A stretch of DNA of 64,000 nt from an uncultured Bacteroides sp. (GCF_963677945.1 NZ_OY782578.1:992001-1056000); one strand, 5' to 3'. Positions 37,117 to 46,390 are shown, numbered from the stretch's first letter. Numbers and translations: made by a program. The notes: a model not told the origin generated them from the sequence alone.

Positions 37117-38962
37117 AGATTTGAATAAATCGTTGAAAGACATCTTTCAATGCAAATATATTATACCTCTCTATCAACGTAACTTTGCCTGGGGAGCTGA
37201 TGAAATAGGTTTATTGTTGCAGGATTTATATGAAAACTTTAAGAAGTCGAGATCCAATGGCTTACTAAACTATTTTATAGGTAGTTTAATTGTATTAAGA
37301 CGTAAAGATGGACTGTTTGAAGTAATTGATGGACAACAACGTTTAACAACCTTGTCATTATTACTAAGAATATTAGATTTAACAAAAGAATCAAAACTTT
37401 TCTATGAGTCCCGACCGGAAGTTGAGGCTTTTTTTGATTCGTTTTATCGCAACAAAAGCACAAACGATGTGACGTTTGATTATAAAGTTTCCCATTTGGT
37501 AAATGCGGTTGATTTACTGAAGGAAACGATAGTAAATCCAGAGGAAAAGGAGGTAAAGCTTTTATTGGGTTTAGATGATTTGGAGGGATTTAAGCATTTT
37601 ATATATCACCAAGTTATCCTTGTTCGCGTTGAGATTCCGGCTGATACTGACGTGGCAGCTTATTTCGAAGTAATGAATAACCGTGGAGACCAGCTTCAGA
37701 AGCACGAGATTCTGAAGTCATATTTAATGGAGACATTAAAAGATAAGAATGGAAACTATCTGAAAAAAGAGCAAGATGAATTTTCTCTTATTTGGGATGC
37801 ATGCTCGCTAATGGATTCGCACATTCAGAAAAACTTTAATATCAAGGATAGGTGTAAATATTTTGGGGAGAATTATGAAAATATTAATCTTAATGAACTG
37901 CTAAAATATGACAAAATTTTAGATCTTGAAAATAAATCGAAAAGGAAGTTTACTATTAATGAGGCTTTAAAACAAGAAATAAAGAGTGCAGAAGCCAATA
38001 CAATCAAAGATATTGATGATGGTGGGGTCGATCGTTCTATTATTGATTTTCCCAACTTTCTGATGCATATCTTCAAATTAAAATACAAAACCTATACTGA
38101 TAATGGGAAAAATATAGATATTCCTTTACATGAGAAGTACTTAATTGCAGTATATAATGGAGTAAAAGAAAGGATAGATGCCATAGATTTTATTAAAGAT
38201 TTGTTGTATTACAGAACTATCTTTGATAGATATGTTGTGAAAGCAACAGATGAAGATTCTGATGAGGATAAATATAAATGGACATTGCAGATCCCTTATA
38301 AATACTACTATGTGAGTAGAGATACTACAAGCCTAAAGTTTAATAATTCATTCAAAAATCAGGAACGTTTGATTAAATCACTGTCTTTACTTCAGGTGTC
38401 TTTTAGAAACCGAAAGTATAAAAATTGGTTACAGGATGTTTTAAATTTCTTTTCTGATCATAATAACTTTGGAGTAAGTATTGATAATTATCAACGTTTT
38501 CTTGATCAATGGATTATTGACTATTTCAAGAATAATATTTCTGAAATGAGCTATGATTCTGGTGTAAAAACGCCACATTTCTTATTAAATTCTATTGATT
38601 ATTTATTGTGGGTAATGAACCCAGCGGATTTTAATTTTAAATTCACCTATCGTAACTCTGTCGAACACCATTTACCCCAATCTTTCAAAAATGAAATTAA
38701 CGAGAGTCAATTGGATAGTTTGGGTAATTTGTGTTTGGTAAGCAAAAGCTCCAACTCAAAAATGAATAACGAGCACCCGGTTGGTAAGGCAAAAGTTGAT
38801 GGTAAATATTATAAGGAAGGGAAATTGCCTCCAAAACAAAAAATTATGTATGACATTACGAATGAGAATGGGCAATGGGGCAATGAAGAAATAAACAATC
38901 ATCGGAAAAAAATTATCGAGTTACTTAACAATAAAGAAAGTATTCTCAATGAAATTAATTGA
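37106..38962 (+). CDS. DUF262 plus DUF1524-type protein B (GmrSD/SspE-like)
   Basis: This 618-residue protein has a DUF262 domain with IIPLYQRNFAWGADEIGLLLQDL, IDGQQRLTTLSLLL and MNNRGDQLQKHEILKSYLM, then a long helical region and a C-terminal DUF1524-like nuclease segment VEHHLPQSF followed by LDSLGNLCLVSKSSNSKMNNE (His-x-x-Pro and Asn/His of an HNH-type centre). GmrSD-type enzymes cut modified phage DNA using NTP hydrolysis. It is translationally coupled to protein A, and the two may form a heteromer, one with a nuclease centre and one without. Its end overlaps the DUF4391 remnant. Confidence 0.88.
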   Translation: METKDLNKSLKDIFQCKYIIPLYQRNFAWGADEIGLLLQDLYENFKKSRSNGLLNYFIGSLIVLRRKDGLFEVIDGQQRLTTLSLLLRILDLTKESKLFYESRPEVEAFFDSFYRNKSTNDVTFDYKVSHLVNAVDLLKETIVNPEEKEVKLLLGLDDLEGFKHFIYHQVILVRVEIPADTDVAAYFEVMNNRGDQLQKHEILKSYLMETLKDKNGNYLKKEQDEFSLIWDACSLMDSHIQKNFNIKDRCKYFGENYENINLNELLKYDKILDLENKSKRKFTINEALKQEIKSAEANTIKDIDDGGVDRSIIDFPNFLMHIFKLKYKTYTDNGKNIDIPLHEKYLIAVYNGVKERIDAIDFIKDLLYYRTIFDRYVVKATDEDSDEDKYKWTLQIPYKYYYVSRDTTSLKFNNSFKNQERLIKSLSLLQVSFRNRKYKNWLQDVLNFFSDHNNFGVSIDNYQRFLDQWIIDYFKNNISEMSYDSGVKTPHFLLNSIDYLLWVMNPADFNFKFTYRNSVEHHLPQSFKNEINESQLDSLGNLCLVSKSSNSKMNNEHPVGKAKVDGKYYKEGKLPPKQKIMYDITNENGQWGNEEINNHRKKIIELLNNKESILNEIN

Positions 38963-39368
38963 TAAAGCAATTCCATATCATATTATTTTTATAGTCACGT
39001 TCGGAGACGAAGTTTATTTGTCTGCCGCGGCAAAACACCCTTATCCATTAAACGACAATAAGTCTGTAATTGACTGGACATATACAAGTTCGTGGTTCAG
39101 GGAAACAGAAAATACATATAGTCTTAATCTTAAGAAAGATATTGATACTGTGTTTTTTGACTTTTGCCGTCAATTATCTCAAAAATCAAACAGCAGCGTA
39201 AAAAATATAGCTGAACTCACAGCCTATAATTCCCGGTTCAGTTCACTAACCAAAGAGATAGAGCAGTTGAAAAGGAGAATCAGCACATCTCCTCAGTTTA
39301 ACAAAAAAGTTGAATTGAATTTGAAGTTAAAGAAATTAGAAGAAGAGTTGGGAAGATTGCTTATATGA
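38949..39368 (+). CDS. DUF4391 family protein, N-terminally truncated
   Basis: This 139-residue protein matches the second half of DUF4391: LIDKAIPYHIIFIVTFGDEVYLS, a TSSWFRET segment, and the coiled coil ending with QFNKKVELNLKLKKLEEELGRL. Full-length members are about 220-250 residues, are encoded in type III restriction loci and start with a domain that is missing here. The upstream frame closes at a TAA about 55 nt before the ATG, inside gene B, so no hidden N-terminus exists. Either this is a working short form or a remnant left when the DUF262 genes were inserted. It overlaps gene B by 14 nt. Confidence 0.75.
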   Translation: MKLIDKAIPYHIIFIVTFGDEVYLSAAAKHPYPLNDNKSVIDWTYTSSWFRETENTYSLNLKKDIDTVFFDFCRQLSQKSNSSVKNIAELTAYNSRFSSLTKEIEQLKRRISTSPQFNKKVELNLKLKKLEEELGRLLI

Positions 39369-39421
39369 TATTACACTCCCAACAAAATTCTCAGCTACAA
39401 AAAAATATTTTTTTTCATCAC

Positions 39422-40027
39422 TTTATCTACCACCTGCTACTAAATAGGTATTAATCCATTGATTAATAACACAATAGTTTAGTGGTAGATAAACTTTCCG
39501 TACAAATCATCTCCCACCAAAATCACTGATCTGCTACTAACCAGTTTTCCAGATTGCGTTATAATTCCGGAAACAACAGCTTGTTTAGCTTACTAATGTA
39601 CGGCGTCTTATATAATGAGTTAACCATTTCTTGCATTTTATCTTAGTAAGCTTGCGGCCGAGAACCCATAAGTCTCCGGCCGTAGACCCATGGGCCTTCA
39701 TTCATGAACCCATGGGCCCGCGGCCGAGGGCTTACTTATGTTTTTTTGCAAATTTGGCTAACATATTAGGAAAAAGTAGTTAATATGCTTATTGCCACAA
39801 GCTACGCTCTGTTTAATCCTACTATTTAGAGCTGAAAAGTCCTCACCTAAGGATTAGGGAGAATACCTTACTATGATCTTGTGGAGCACTGAATTTAGTG
39901 GTAGATACCCCTGGTTTGTAGCAGATAAACAGGATTTGGTAGCAGATGATTAGTTGAATAATTTTATCTGCTACCAGCTGAAATCCCTTTTGCATGGGGA
40001 TTTCGTTCATTTTAGTGGAAGATATGG
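39422..40027. repeat. Interspersed GTGGTAGATA / GTAGCAGATA motif family
   Basis: Related motifs occur at 39422-39433 (inverse), 39478-39493, 39529-39540 (inverse), 39894-39907, 39915-39930, 39935-39947, 39962-39976 (inverse) and 40010-40024 (diverged); one more inverse copy is at 40931-40942. Pairs form hairpins: TTTATCTACCAC (39422-39433) with GTGGTAGATAAA (39482-39493), and GGTAGCAGAT (39938-39947) with ATCTGCTACC (39966-39975). A further hairpin GAAATCCC/GGGATTTC is at 39980-40003. Confidence 0.75.
39645..39738. repeat. 22-bp tandem palindrome array (GC-rich type)
   Basis: CGGCCG occurs at 39655, 39677 and 39721; the slot at 39699 is degenerate. CCCATGGG occurs at 39687 and 39709, with a partial copy (CCCATAAG) at 39665. 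All are on a 22-bp frame with palindrome centres every 11 bp. The ends are inverted (AGTAAGC-3 nt-CGGCCG at left, CGGCCG-3 nt-GCTTACT at right), making the whole an imperfect 92-bp palindrome. It is far richer in G and C than its surroundings. Confidence 0.85.
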
Positions 40028-40043
40028 GAGATGATTTTGACTT

Positions 40044-40454
40044 TTAACTAATACCTTTGCGGAAAAATAGAATACCGGTAATAATAAGAGCTGTTGAGAG
40101 TCCGGTATAAAATACTGAAATAAAAGAGTTTGGCAGGAGTTGGAACTTGCGGACTGTAACTCCGAGGGTGATCATAAAAAGCATAATGATCCATCCTTTA
40201 AGGTCGAAGAATGAAAGCAGATGGTTATTGTTGGCTTTCTTGCTAATTCGGTCTGTGTGTTTTATATATAGCCTTCTGAATATCAGATTGAAAAAGAGAA
40301 GAAAAACAATAGTTGCCTCTCCTGCTTTAAATAACCAACATTGGGAGTCTGTGAGCCATGTGAGAATGCCAATCCTTAAGATGTTGGCTCCGGCTACTGT
40401 CCATACCATTCCTGCTAAGAGAAGTAATTGCTTGTTGTTTACTTTAAACTTCAT
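40044..40454 (-). CDS. Four-helix membrane protein of unknown function
   Basis: This 136-residue protein has four predicted transmembrane helices (about 10-35, 40-62, 85-105, 112-132), separated by a basic cytoplasmic loop (RRLYIKHTDRISKKANNN). I do not recognise a family; no catalytic motif is present. It stands alone between the repeat region and a small basic protein gene on the other strand. Good start (ATG, then basic residues and hydrophobic helix) and even codon use support a real gene. Confidence 0.65.
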   Translation of the reverse strand: MKFKVNNKQLLLLAGMVWTVAGANILRIGILTWLTDSQCWLFKAGEATIVFLLFFNLIFRRLYIKHTDRISKKANNNHLLSFFDLKGWIIMLFMITLGVTVRKFQLLPNSFISVFYTGLSTALIITGILFFRKGIS

Positions 40455-40646
40455 TTGAATAATGTTTATGCTTCATTCTTTCTCTGCAAAGAAAGTGCAT
40501 TTGCTCCGCTTATGAATGTAAAAACGGTTAAATATTCCTTTTTTTATAATATCAGATAGGTTGAATTTATCAGCTTTTTACCGAACAAATGCAAAATAAG
40601 AGCGTTACATAAATACAAGGGTATTTATATTTAAACTCAATTTATC

Positions 40647-40892
40647 ATGGAGAAAAAATCGAAGATGAGCAATCTCGGGAAATTCATTACCAGGATATTG
40701 CCGAACCTTGGGGGAGAAAAAATGCCGAGATCAGTCCTTCCCGAACCAGGAAAAACAACCAAACCGGTGATTCCTAAATTTGGTAAATCAAGCATGCATG
40801 AAAGTTTTGAGAAAGCAGTGAGACATGCATTCTTTAAACCAGGAAAAACCAACATGCAGGCGTGTGCTGGGCGAAGAGCCAGGAAGGCTTAG
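40647..40892 (+). CDS. Small basic protein with repeated P-x-x-GK motifs
   Basis: This 81-residue protein is rich in Lys, Arg and Pro and contains spaced repeats ILPNLGGEK, LPEPGKTTK, IPKFGKSS and FKPGKTN. It has no signal peptide or membrane helix. A strong hairpin terminator begins 10 nt after its stop and the ATG follows an AT-rich leader, which supports a real transcript. Function is unknown; the charge suggests nucleic-acid or ribosome binding. The frame on the opposite strand looks like a shadow. Confidence 0.5.
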   Translation: MEKKSKMSNLGKFITRILPNLGGEKMPRSVLPEPGKTTKPVIPKFGKSSMHESFEKAVRHAFFKPGKTNMQACAGRRARKA

Positions 40893-40902
40893 TTATATTT
40901 TG

Positions 40903-40934
40903 TTAGCGAGATAAACAATCTCGCTAATTTTTTA
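40903..40934 (+). terminator. Terminator after the small basic protein gene
   Basis: TTAGCGAGA pairs perfectly with TCTCGCTAA around a 7-nt loop and is followed by a T-run. Confidence 0.88.
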
Positions 40935-41049
40935 TCTACCACAAAATAGCAGTGCTTATAAAGCAACTAATAATTGATTAAATTTGTGTTTTGATACATT
41001 TGTCTACCCTTATGCTCCTTATTTGAACCATAAATTGGTTGAAAGTTGT

Positions 41050-41057
41050 TATATTTG
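41050..41057 (+). promoter_or_regulatory. -7 element TATATTTG upstream of the GH51 gene
   Basis: TAnnTTTG match 54 nt before ATG 41112, with no convincing -33 box at the usual spacing. Confidence 0.5.
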
Positions 41058-41111
41058 TAATGTTTAATTTGTTACGATATCATTATAAATATATTTAATA
41101 CTTTTAAAGAC

Positions 41112-42653
41112 ATGAGGAAATCGCTTCTTTTAGGCACTTTACTTGCCGCAAGCTTATCTCTTTCCGCGCAGACGAAAGCTACAATCGAAATTAATCCTGA
41201 ACAGGGAACGCAAAAAATCAGTAAACACATTTATGGCCATTTTGCCGAACACCTTGGTAGCTGTATCTATGGTGGACTATGGGTTGGGGAAAATTCTGAT
41301 ATTCCAAACACGAAAGGTTATCGTACCGATGTGTTGGAGGCTTTAAAGAACTTGCATATTCCAAATCTTCGTTGGCCGGGTGGATGTTTTGCCGACGAAT
41401 ATCACTGGATGGATGGTATTGGTCCAAAAGAAAATCGTCCTAAGATGGTTAATAATAACTGGGGAGGTACTATAGAAGATAACAGTTTTGGTACACACGA
41501 GTTCCTTAATCTTTGCGAACTGCTAGGTTGTGAACCTTATATTAGTGGAAATGTGGGTAGTGGTACTGTGGAAGAACTTGCGAAATGGGTGGAATACATG
41601 ACTTCCGATGGCGATAGTCCGATGGCTAATCTTCGTCGTAAAAATGGTCGTGACAAAGCCTGGAAAGTTAAGTTCCTGGGTGTAGGAAATGAAAGCTGGG
41701 GTTGTGGTGGAAGCATGGAGCCTGCTTATTATGCTGATTTGTACCGTCGTTATTCTACTTATTGCAGAAATTATGATGATAATAAATTGTTCAAGATTGC
41801 CAGTGGAGCCAGTGATTATGATTATAACTGGACAGAGACTTTGATGAAGAAAATTGGTAATAAGATGGATGGTGTATCTCTTCATTATTATACTGTGAAA
41901 GGATGGGACGGTAGCAAAGGTTCTGCTACTAAATTCTCAAAGGATGATTACTACTGGACTCTAGGCAAATGTTTAGAAATAGAGGATGTTGTGAAGAAAC
42001 ACATTGCTATTATGGATAAATATGATGCAAAGAAGAAAATTGGATTGATGGTTGACGAATGGGGCACATGGTGGGATGTAGAACCGGGTACAAATCCTGG
42101 ACACCTTTTCCAACAGAATACTTTGCGTGATGCTTTTGTAGCTGCTCTTACCTTGAATGTATTCAATAAATATGGTGACCGTATTCAAATGGCTAATATT
42201 GCTCAGGTTGTTAATGTGCTTCAGTCAATGATTCTCACCAAAGGAAAGCAAATGGTGCTTACTCCAACTTACTATGTATTTGATATGTATAAAGTACATC
42301 AGGATGCTACTTATCTTCCGCTTACTCTTTCTTGTGATACAATGAAACTTGAAAAGAATCGTGCGGTTCCTATGTTGAGTGCTTCTGCATCTAAAGATGC
42401 TAAGGGAGCTATACATATAACAATAGCAAATCCGGATATTGACAATGCTGAAGAAGTGGATATTAATATTCCTTCATTAAAAGCTGCTAAAGTAACTGGT
42501 CGTATCCTTACTTCTAAAGAGGTAGATGATTATAATGAATTTGGCGCTCCTGAAAAAGTACAGCCAAAAGAATTTAAGGACGCAAAGATTACCAAACAGG
42601 GCTTAAAGGTGAAGATGCCTGCTAAGTCGATTGTTGTATTGGAGATAATATAA
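41112..42653 (+). CDS. Alpha-L-arabinofuranosidase, GH51
   Basis: This enzyme removes L-arabinofuranose side chains from arabinan, arabinoxylan or pectin. The 513-residue protein has a signal peptide ending SLSAQ, so it is exported. The TIM barrel carries the GH51 acid/base Glu in [11 protein letters not shown] (about 190-200) and the nucleophile Glu in MVDEWGTWW (about 312-320), plus the usual [12 protein letters not shown] segment. A C-terminal beta-sandwich ends the protein. It is followed 6 nt later by a BNR-family enzyme gene. Confidence 0.95.
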   Translation: MRKSLLLGTLLAASLSLSAQTKATIEINPEQGTQKISKHIYGHFAEHLGSCIYGGLWVGENSDIPNTKGYRTDVLEALKNLHIPNLRWPGGCFADEYHWMDGIGPKENRPKMVNNNWGGTIEDNSFGTHEFLNLCELLGCEPYISGNVGSGTVEELAKWVEYMTSDGDSPMANLRRKNGRDKAWKVKFLGVGNESWGCGGSMEPAYYADLYRRYSTYCRNYDDNKLFKIASGASDYDYNWTETLMKKIGNKMDGVSLHYYTVKGWDGSKGSATKFSKDDYYWTLGKCLEIEDVVKKHIAIMDKYDAKKKIGLMVDEWGTWWDVEPGTNPGHLFQQNTLRDAFVAALTLNVFNKYGDRIQMANIAQVVNVLQSMILTKGKQMVLTPTYYVFDMYKVHQDATYLPLTLSCDTMKLEKNRAVPMLSASASKDAKGAIHITIANPDIDNAEEVDINIPSLKAAKVTGRILTSKEVDDYNEFGAPEKVQPKEFKDAKITKQGLKVKMPAKSIVVLEII

Positions 42654-42659
42654 TAAAAA

Positions 42660-44072
42660 ATGATGGGTATTAAACGAATTATATATTCGACTTTGTTATT
42701 TGCCGCTGCAATATCGGCAACGGCTCAAACAGCTTCCTCTTTTGAGGGAGCTGTTCTTTTAGCTACTCCAAAAACAACTCACTTGAGTCAGTCGAAAGTA
42801 GCTGAGCAGGGTAAATTAAAGATTAAAAGTGTTGTAGATTTAGCAAAAGTTCCGGCAGATTTTCCTGTAAAATTTGCTCTTTATACTAAGGGTAGTTATC
42901 AGTATGTGGCTTACTATGATACTGCTCATCAGATGGTCTTGGCTTCACGTAAGCTGAATCAGAAAAAGTGGAGTTATAAGTCTTTGGATACAAAAGTGCC
43001 TTGGGATAGTCATAATTATATCTCATTACTTGTGGACGGAGCCGGATATATTCATGTAGTAGGAAATATGCACTCTTCTCCTCTTGTTTATTTTAAAAGC
43101 GCTAAACCTTGGGATATTAGTTCAATGCAGGCTCTTCATAAGATGACCGGAAAGGAAGAGGATGTTACTACTTATCCGGAGTTTATGTACGGTCCGAAAG
43201 GTGAAACTCTGTTTCATTATCGATATGGTCGTAGTGGTAATGGATATGAAGTTTTTAATGAGTTGAATGTATCTACACAAACCTGGAGCAGGCTTATAGA
43301 TAAACCTTTGATTGATGGCGAGGGAGAACGAAATGCCTATATGCAGGGACCAATTCTAGGGCCGGATGGATATTTCCATTTATTATGGGTATGGCGCGAA
43401 ACTCCTGATTGCTCAAGTAATCACACTCTATCTTATGCACGTAGCAAAGATTTGCTTCATTGGGAAAGTGTGAATGGCGAAAAAGCAGGATTCCCTATTA
43501 CTTTGAAAGATTCTTGTCTGGTGGTTGATAACACACCTGAGAAAGGTGGTCTTATTAATATAGGAATAAAGCTTGGTTTTGATTCTTTTAATCGGGTAAT
43601 GATTGGTTATCATAAATATGATGATAAAGGGAATACACAGCTTTACTTATCACGTAATGAAGGTGGAAAGTGGAATTCGGTAAAGCAAACCAATTGGGAT
43701 TACCGTTGGGATTTCAAAGGTGGTGGAACTATTGTCAATGAGTTATTAATTGATGCTCCTGTTGTGGAAGACGGTAAGGTAACAATGGGATATCATCGAC
43801 TTAACTTGAAAGATGCTCAGATTATTGCCAGTGAGAGTACATTTGCTCCTTTAGGTGAAGAAACTATTCCTTCTGTTTATCCAAAAGAGATGGAGACTCC
43901 GGATTCTGCATTTCCGGGCATGTTGGTTTATAAGATAAAAGATTCAGGAGCTAGCAAAAAGAATATTCAGTATATACTTCGCTGGGAGGCTTTGTCGCCT
44001 AATCGTGACCAGAAACGAAAAGGTAAACTTCCTCAACCATCGGTTCTTCGACTCTATGAATTGACTAAGTAA
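42660..44072 (+). CDS. BNR_4-family beta-propeller protein, probable glycan-active enzyme
   Basis: This 470-residue exported protein (signal peptide ending ISATAQ) shows repeated propeller blades with phrases such as YVAYYDTAHQMVLASRKLNQKKW, HLLWVWRETPDCSSNHTLSYARS and MIGYHKYDDKGNTQLYLSRNEGGKW, matching the BNR_4 group. Relatives include GH145-type rhamnosidases and ulvan-type polysaccharide lyases, so an action on rhamnose-uronic acid linkages is possible but not proved. It is the second gene of the GH51 operon; the neighbouring arabinofuranosidase suggests a pectin or arabinogalactan side chain. Confidence 0.8.
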   Translation: MMGIKRIIYSTLLFAAAISATAQTASSFEGAVLLATPKTTHLSQSKVAEQGKLKIKSVVDLAKVPADFPVKFALYTKGSYQYVAYYDTAHQMVLASRKLNQKKWSYKSLDTKVPWDSHNYISLLVDGAGYIHVVGNMHSSPLVYFKSAKPWDISSMQALHKMTGKEEDVTTYPEFMYGPKGETLFHYRYGRSGNGYEVFNELNVSTQTWSRLIDKPLIDGEGERNAYMQGPILGPDGYFHLLWVWRETPDCSSNHTLSYARSKDLLHWESVNGEKAGFPITLKDSCLVVDNTPEKGGLINIGIKLGFDSFNRVMIGYHKYDDKGNTQLYLSRNEGGKWNSVKQTNWDYRWDFKGGGTIVNELLIDAPVVEDGKVTMGYHRLNLKDAQIIASESTFAPLGEETIPSVYPKEMETPDSAFPGMLVYKIKDSGASKKNIQYILRWEALSPNRDQKRKGKLPQPSVLRLYELTK

Positions 44073-44157
44073 ACGAAGGTATTATCCTCAAAACTAAAAT
44101 TAAATTTCCGGAAATTGAATCTTTGAAAACGGATTTAGAGGAGACCCGGAAAAGCAT

Positions 44158-44193
44158 AAAAAAAAGGGATTGTTCATTTTGAACAACCCCTTT
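44158..44193 (-). terminator. Terminator between the BNR gene and pnp
   Basis: GGG plus TTGTTC pairs with GAACAA plus CCC around ATTTT with one mismatch. The A-run on its left gives a T-run on the minus strand, so it mainly serves pnp, ending at 44216. Confidence 0.8.
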
Positions 44194-44215
44194 CGTTATA
44201 TAAGGAAGTATTTAA

Positions 44216-46351
44216 TTACTTATCTTCTTTCTTTGGAGGACGTGGAATTAAAGCTTTCTTAGAAAGTTTGAACTTACCAGTCTTAGAATCAACATCAATT
44301 AACTTAACTTCAATTTCGTCACCTTCTTTGATTCCAGCTTCTTCAACTGTTTCCAGGCGTTTCCAGTCAATTTCAGAGATGTGAAGTAATCCGTCTTTTC
44401 CTGGAAGGAATTCTACGAATGCACCATAAGGCATAACTGAGCGTACCTTACCTTTATAAACTTCACCAACTTCTGGTACTGCAACAATACCCTTGATTAA
44501 GCGCATTGCATTATCAATAGCAGCTTTGTTTGTTCCTGAAACTTCAATTTTACCAACACCTTCAATCTCTTCGATAGTGATAGTTGCGCCAGTTTCTTCC
44601 TGCATTCCTTGAATGATTTTTCCACCAGGGCCGATAATTGCGCCAATGAATTCTTTAGGAATAATCAATGTTTCAATACGTGGAGCATGGTCTTTCAAGT
44701 CAGCACGAGGTTCTTGAATTGTTTCCATTATCTTACCAAGAATGTGCATACGACCTTCTTTAGCTTGACTTAGGGCTTGTTCCAGAATATCAAAAGAAAG
44801 TCCGTCTACCTTGATATCCATCTGAGTAGCAGTAATACCGTCTTTTGTTCCTGTAACCTTGAAGTCCATATCGCCTAAGTGATCTTCATCACCCAGAATA
44901 TCAGATAATACAGCAAATTTATCTTCGCCTGCATTCTTAATTAATCCCATTGCGATACCTGAAACTGGTTTCTTAATCTTCACACCAGCATCCATAAGAG
45001 CTAATGTTCCGGCACATACAGTAGCCATTGAAGAAGAACCGTTTGACTCAAGAATCTCAGATACTACACGAACTACATAAGGATAGTTATCTGGGATTAT
45101 ATTTTTTAAAGCCATGTGAGCTAGGTTTCCGTGTCCAATTTCGCGACGGCCTGTGCCTCGTTGAGCTTTTGCTTCACCTGTACAGAATGGAGGGAAATTA
45201 TAGTGTAACAAGAAACGTTCTTTTCCTCTTGCCAATACATTATCAATGATTTTCTCATCCATCTTGGTACCTAAAGTAACAGAAGTCAGAGATTGAGTTT
45301 CACCACGGGTAAAAATAGCAGATCCGTGAGGGCCTGGAAGATAACCAACTTCACTCCAGATTGGGCGAATTTCGGTAGTCTTTCTTCCGTCAAGACGTTT
45401 GCCTTCATCAAGAATGCAACGACGCATAGCTTCTTTTTCTACATCGTGATAATATTTGTCGATCAAAGCTCCCTTTTCAGCTAATTCTTCTTCAGATAAC
45501 TGAGCTTTGAATTCATCGCGGATAGCATTGAACGCGTCTTCACGTTCGTGTTTGTTTCTATTTCCTGATGCTGCAATTGCATATGATTTATCATAGCAAG
45601 CTTCATGAACAGCTTTGCGAAGTTCATCATCGTTTACTTCGTGGCAATATTCACGTTTAACAGTTGAACCTACAGCTTCAGCTAGTTCTATCTGAGCTTT
45701 GCAATGTACTTTGATTGCTTCGTGAGCAACTTTCATTGCTTCCAATAGTTCAGCTTCTGAAACTTCTTTCATTTCACCTTCAACCATCATGATGTTATCA
45801 TAAGTTGCAGCAACCATGATATCCATGTCGGCTTTTTCAAGTTCAGTGAAAGTTGGGTTAATAACAAACTTACCGTCAATACGTGCAACACGTACTTCAG
45901 AAATAGGTCCGTTGAAAGGTATGTCTGAAACAGCTAATGCTGCAGAAGCAGCAAGTCCTGCTAAAGCATCGGGCATATCTTCACCATCTGCAGAGAAAAG
46001 GATAATGTTTACATAAACTTCTGCATGGTAGTTGTCTGGGAATAATGGACGTAGAGCGCGGTCTACAAGGCGACAGGTAAGGATTTCATAATCAGAAGCT
46101 CTACCTTCTCTCTTTGTGAAACCACCAGGGAAGCGGCCAAATGCTGCGTATTTTTCTTTGTACTCTACCTGTAAGGGCATAAAATCTGTTCCGGGAACTG
46201 CATCTTTAGCGGCACAAACAGTAGCTAGCAACATGGTGTTACCCATGCGAAGCATTACAGAACCGTCTGCCTGTTTTGCCAATTTTCCCGTCTCGAGTGT
46301 GATGGTTCTTCCATCTCCTAGCTCGATTGTTTTAACAATTGGGTTGATCAT
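44216..46351 (-). CDS. pnp: Polyribonucleotide nucleotidyltransferase
   Basis: PNPase degrades RNA from the 3' end with phosphate and forms part of the degradosome in many bacteria. The 711-residue protein has two RNase PH domains (first: [26 protein letters not shown] in parts; second: [18 protein letters not shown]), a KH domain with the [12 protein letters not shown] loop, and a C-terminal S1 domain [21 protein letters not shown]. Length and order are standard. A TATCTTTG -7 box at 46398-46391 lies 40 nt before the ATG. The codon use is strongly biased, as for other highly expressed genes here. Confidence 0.97.
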   Translation of the reverse strand: MINPIVKTIELGDGRTITLETGKLAKQADGSVMLRMGNTMLLATVCAAKDAVPGTDFMPLQVEYKEKYAAFGRFPGGFTKREGRASDYEILTCRLVDRALRPLFPDNYHAEVYVNIILFSADGEDMPDALAGLAASAALAVSDIPFNGPISEVRVARIDGKFVINPTFTELEKADMDIMVAATYDNIMMVEGEMKEVSEAELLEAMKVAHEAIKVHCKAQIELAEAVGSTVKREYCHEVNDDELRKAVHEACYDKSYAIAASGNRNKHEREDAFNAIRDEFKAQLSEEELAEKGALIDKYYHDVEKEAMRRCILDEGKRLDGRKTTEIRPIWSEVGYLPGPHGSAIFTRGETQSLTSVTLGTKMDEKIIDNVLARGKERFLLHYNFPPFCTGEAKAQRGTGRREIGHGNLAHMALKNIIPDNYPYVVRVVSEILESNGSSSMATVCAGTLALMDAGVKIKKPVSGIAMGLIKNAGEDKFAVLSDILGDEDHLGDMDFKVTGTKDGITATQMDIKVDGLSFDILEQALSQAKEGRMHILGKIMETIQEPRADLKDHAPRIETLIIPKEFIGAIIGPGGKIIQGMQEETGATITIEEIEGVGKIEVSGTNKAAIDNAMRLIKGIVAVPEVGEVYKGKVRSVMPYGAFVEFLPGKDGLLHISEIDWKRLETVEEAGIKEGDEIEVKLIDVDSKTGKFKLSKKALIPRPPKKEDK

Positions 46352-46390
46352 AAAAATTGTTTTATCTATTTCTTTCTTTCAAAATTATGG

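Larger units (their letters stand above)
39369..40043. other. Gene-free repeat-rich region downstream of the defence operon
   Basis: No credible gene lies in these 675 bases. The stretch holds copies of a short motif family (TTTAGTGGTAGATA / TTTGTAGCAGATAA and inversions), several hairpins, and the GC-rich 22-bp array at 39645-39738. Confidence 0.7.

Noticed and set aside
26628-39368. Island inserted into the 3' end of tRNA-Leu or tRNA-Gly
   Set aside because: I found no repeat of either tRNA 3' end near the far edge of the island and no integrase gene within it.
39645-39738. Possible cloning-vector polylinker (HindIII, EagI, NcoI and ApaI-like sites together)
   Set aside because: The sites lie on a regular 22-bp frame with inverted ends, no vector sequence adjoins, and a second array with the same plan occurs elsewhere in the window.
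44103-44116. 14-bp palindrome AATTTCCGGAAATT downstream of the BNR gene
   Set aside because: A single isolated copy with no T-run and no nearby promoter; a chance palindrome is plausible.
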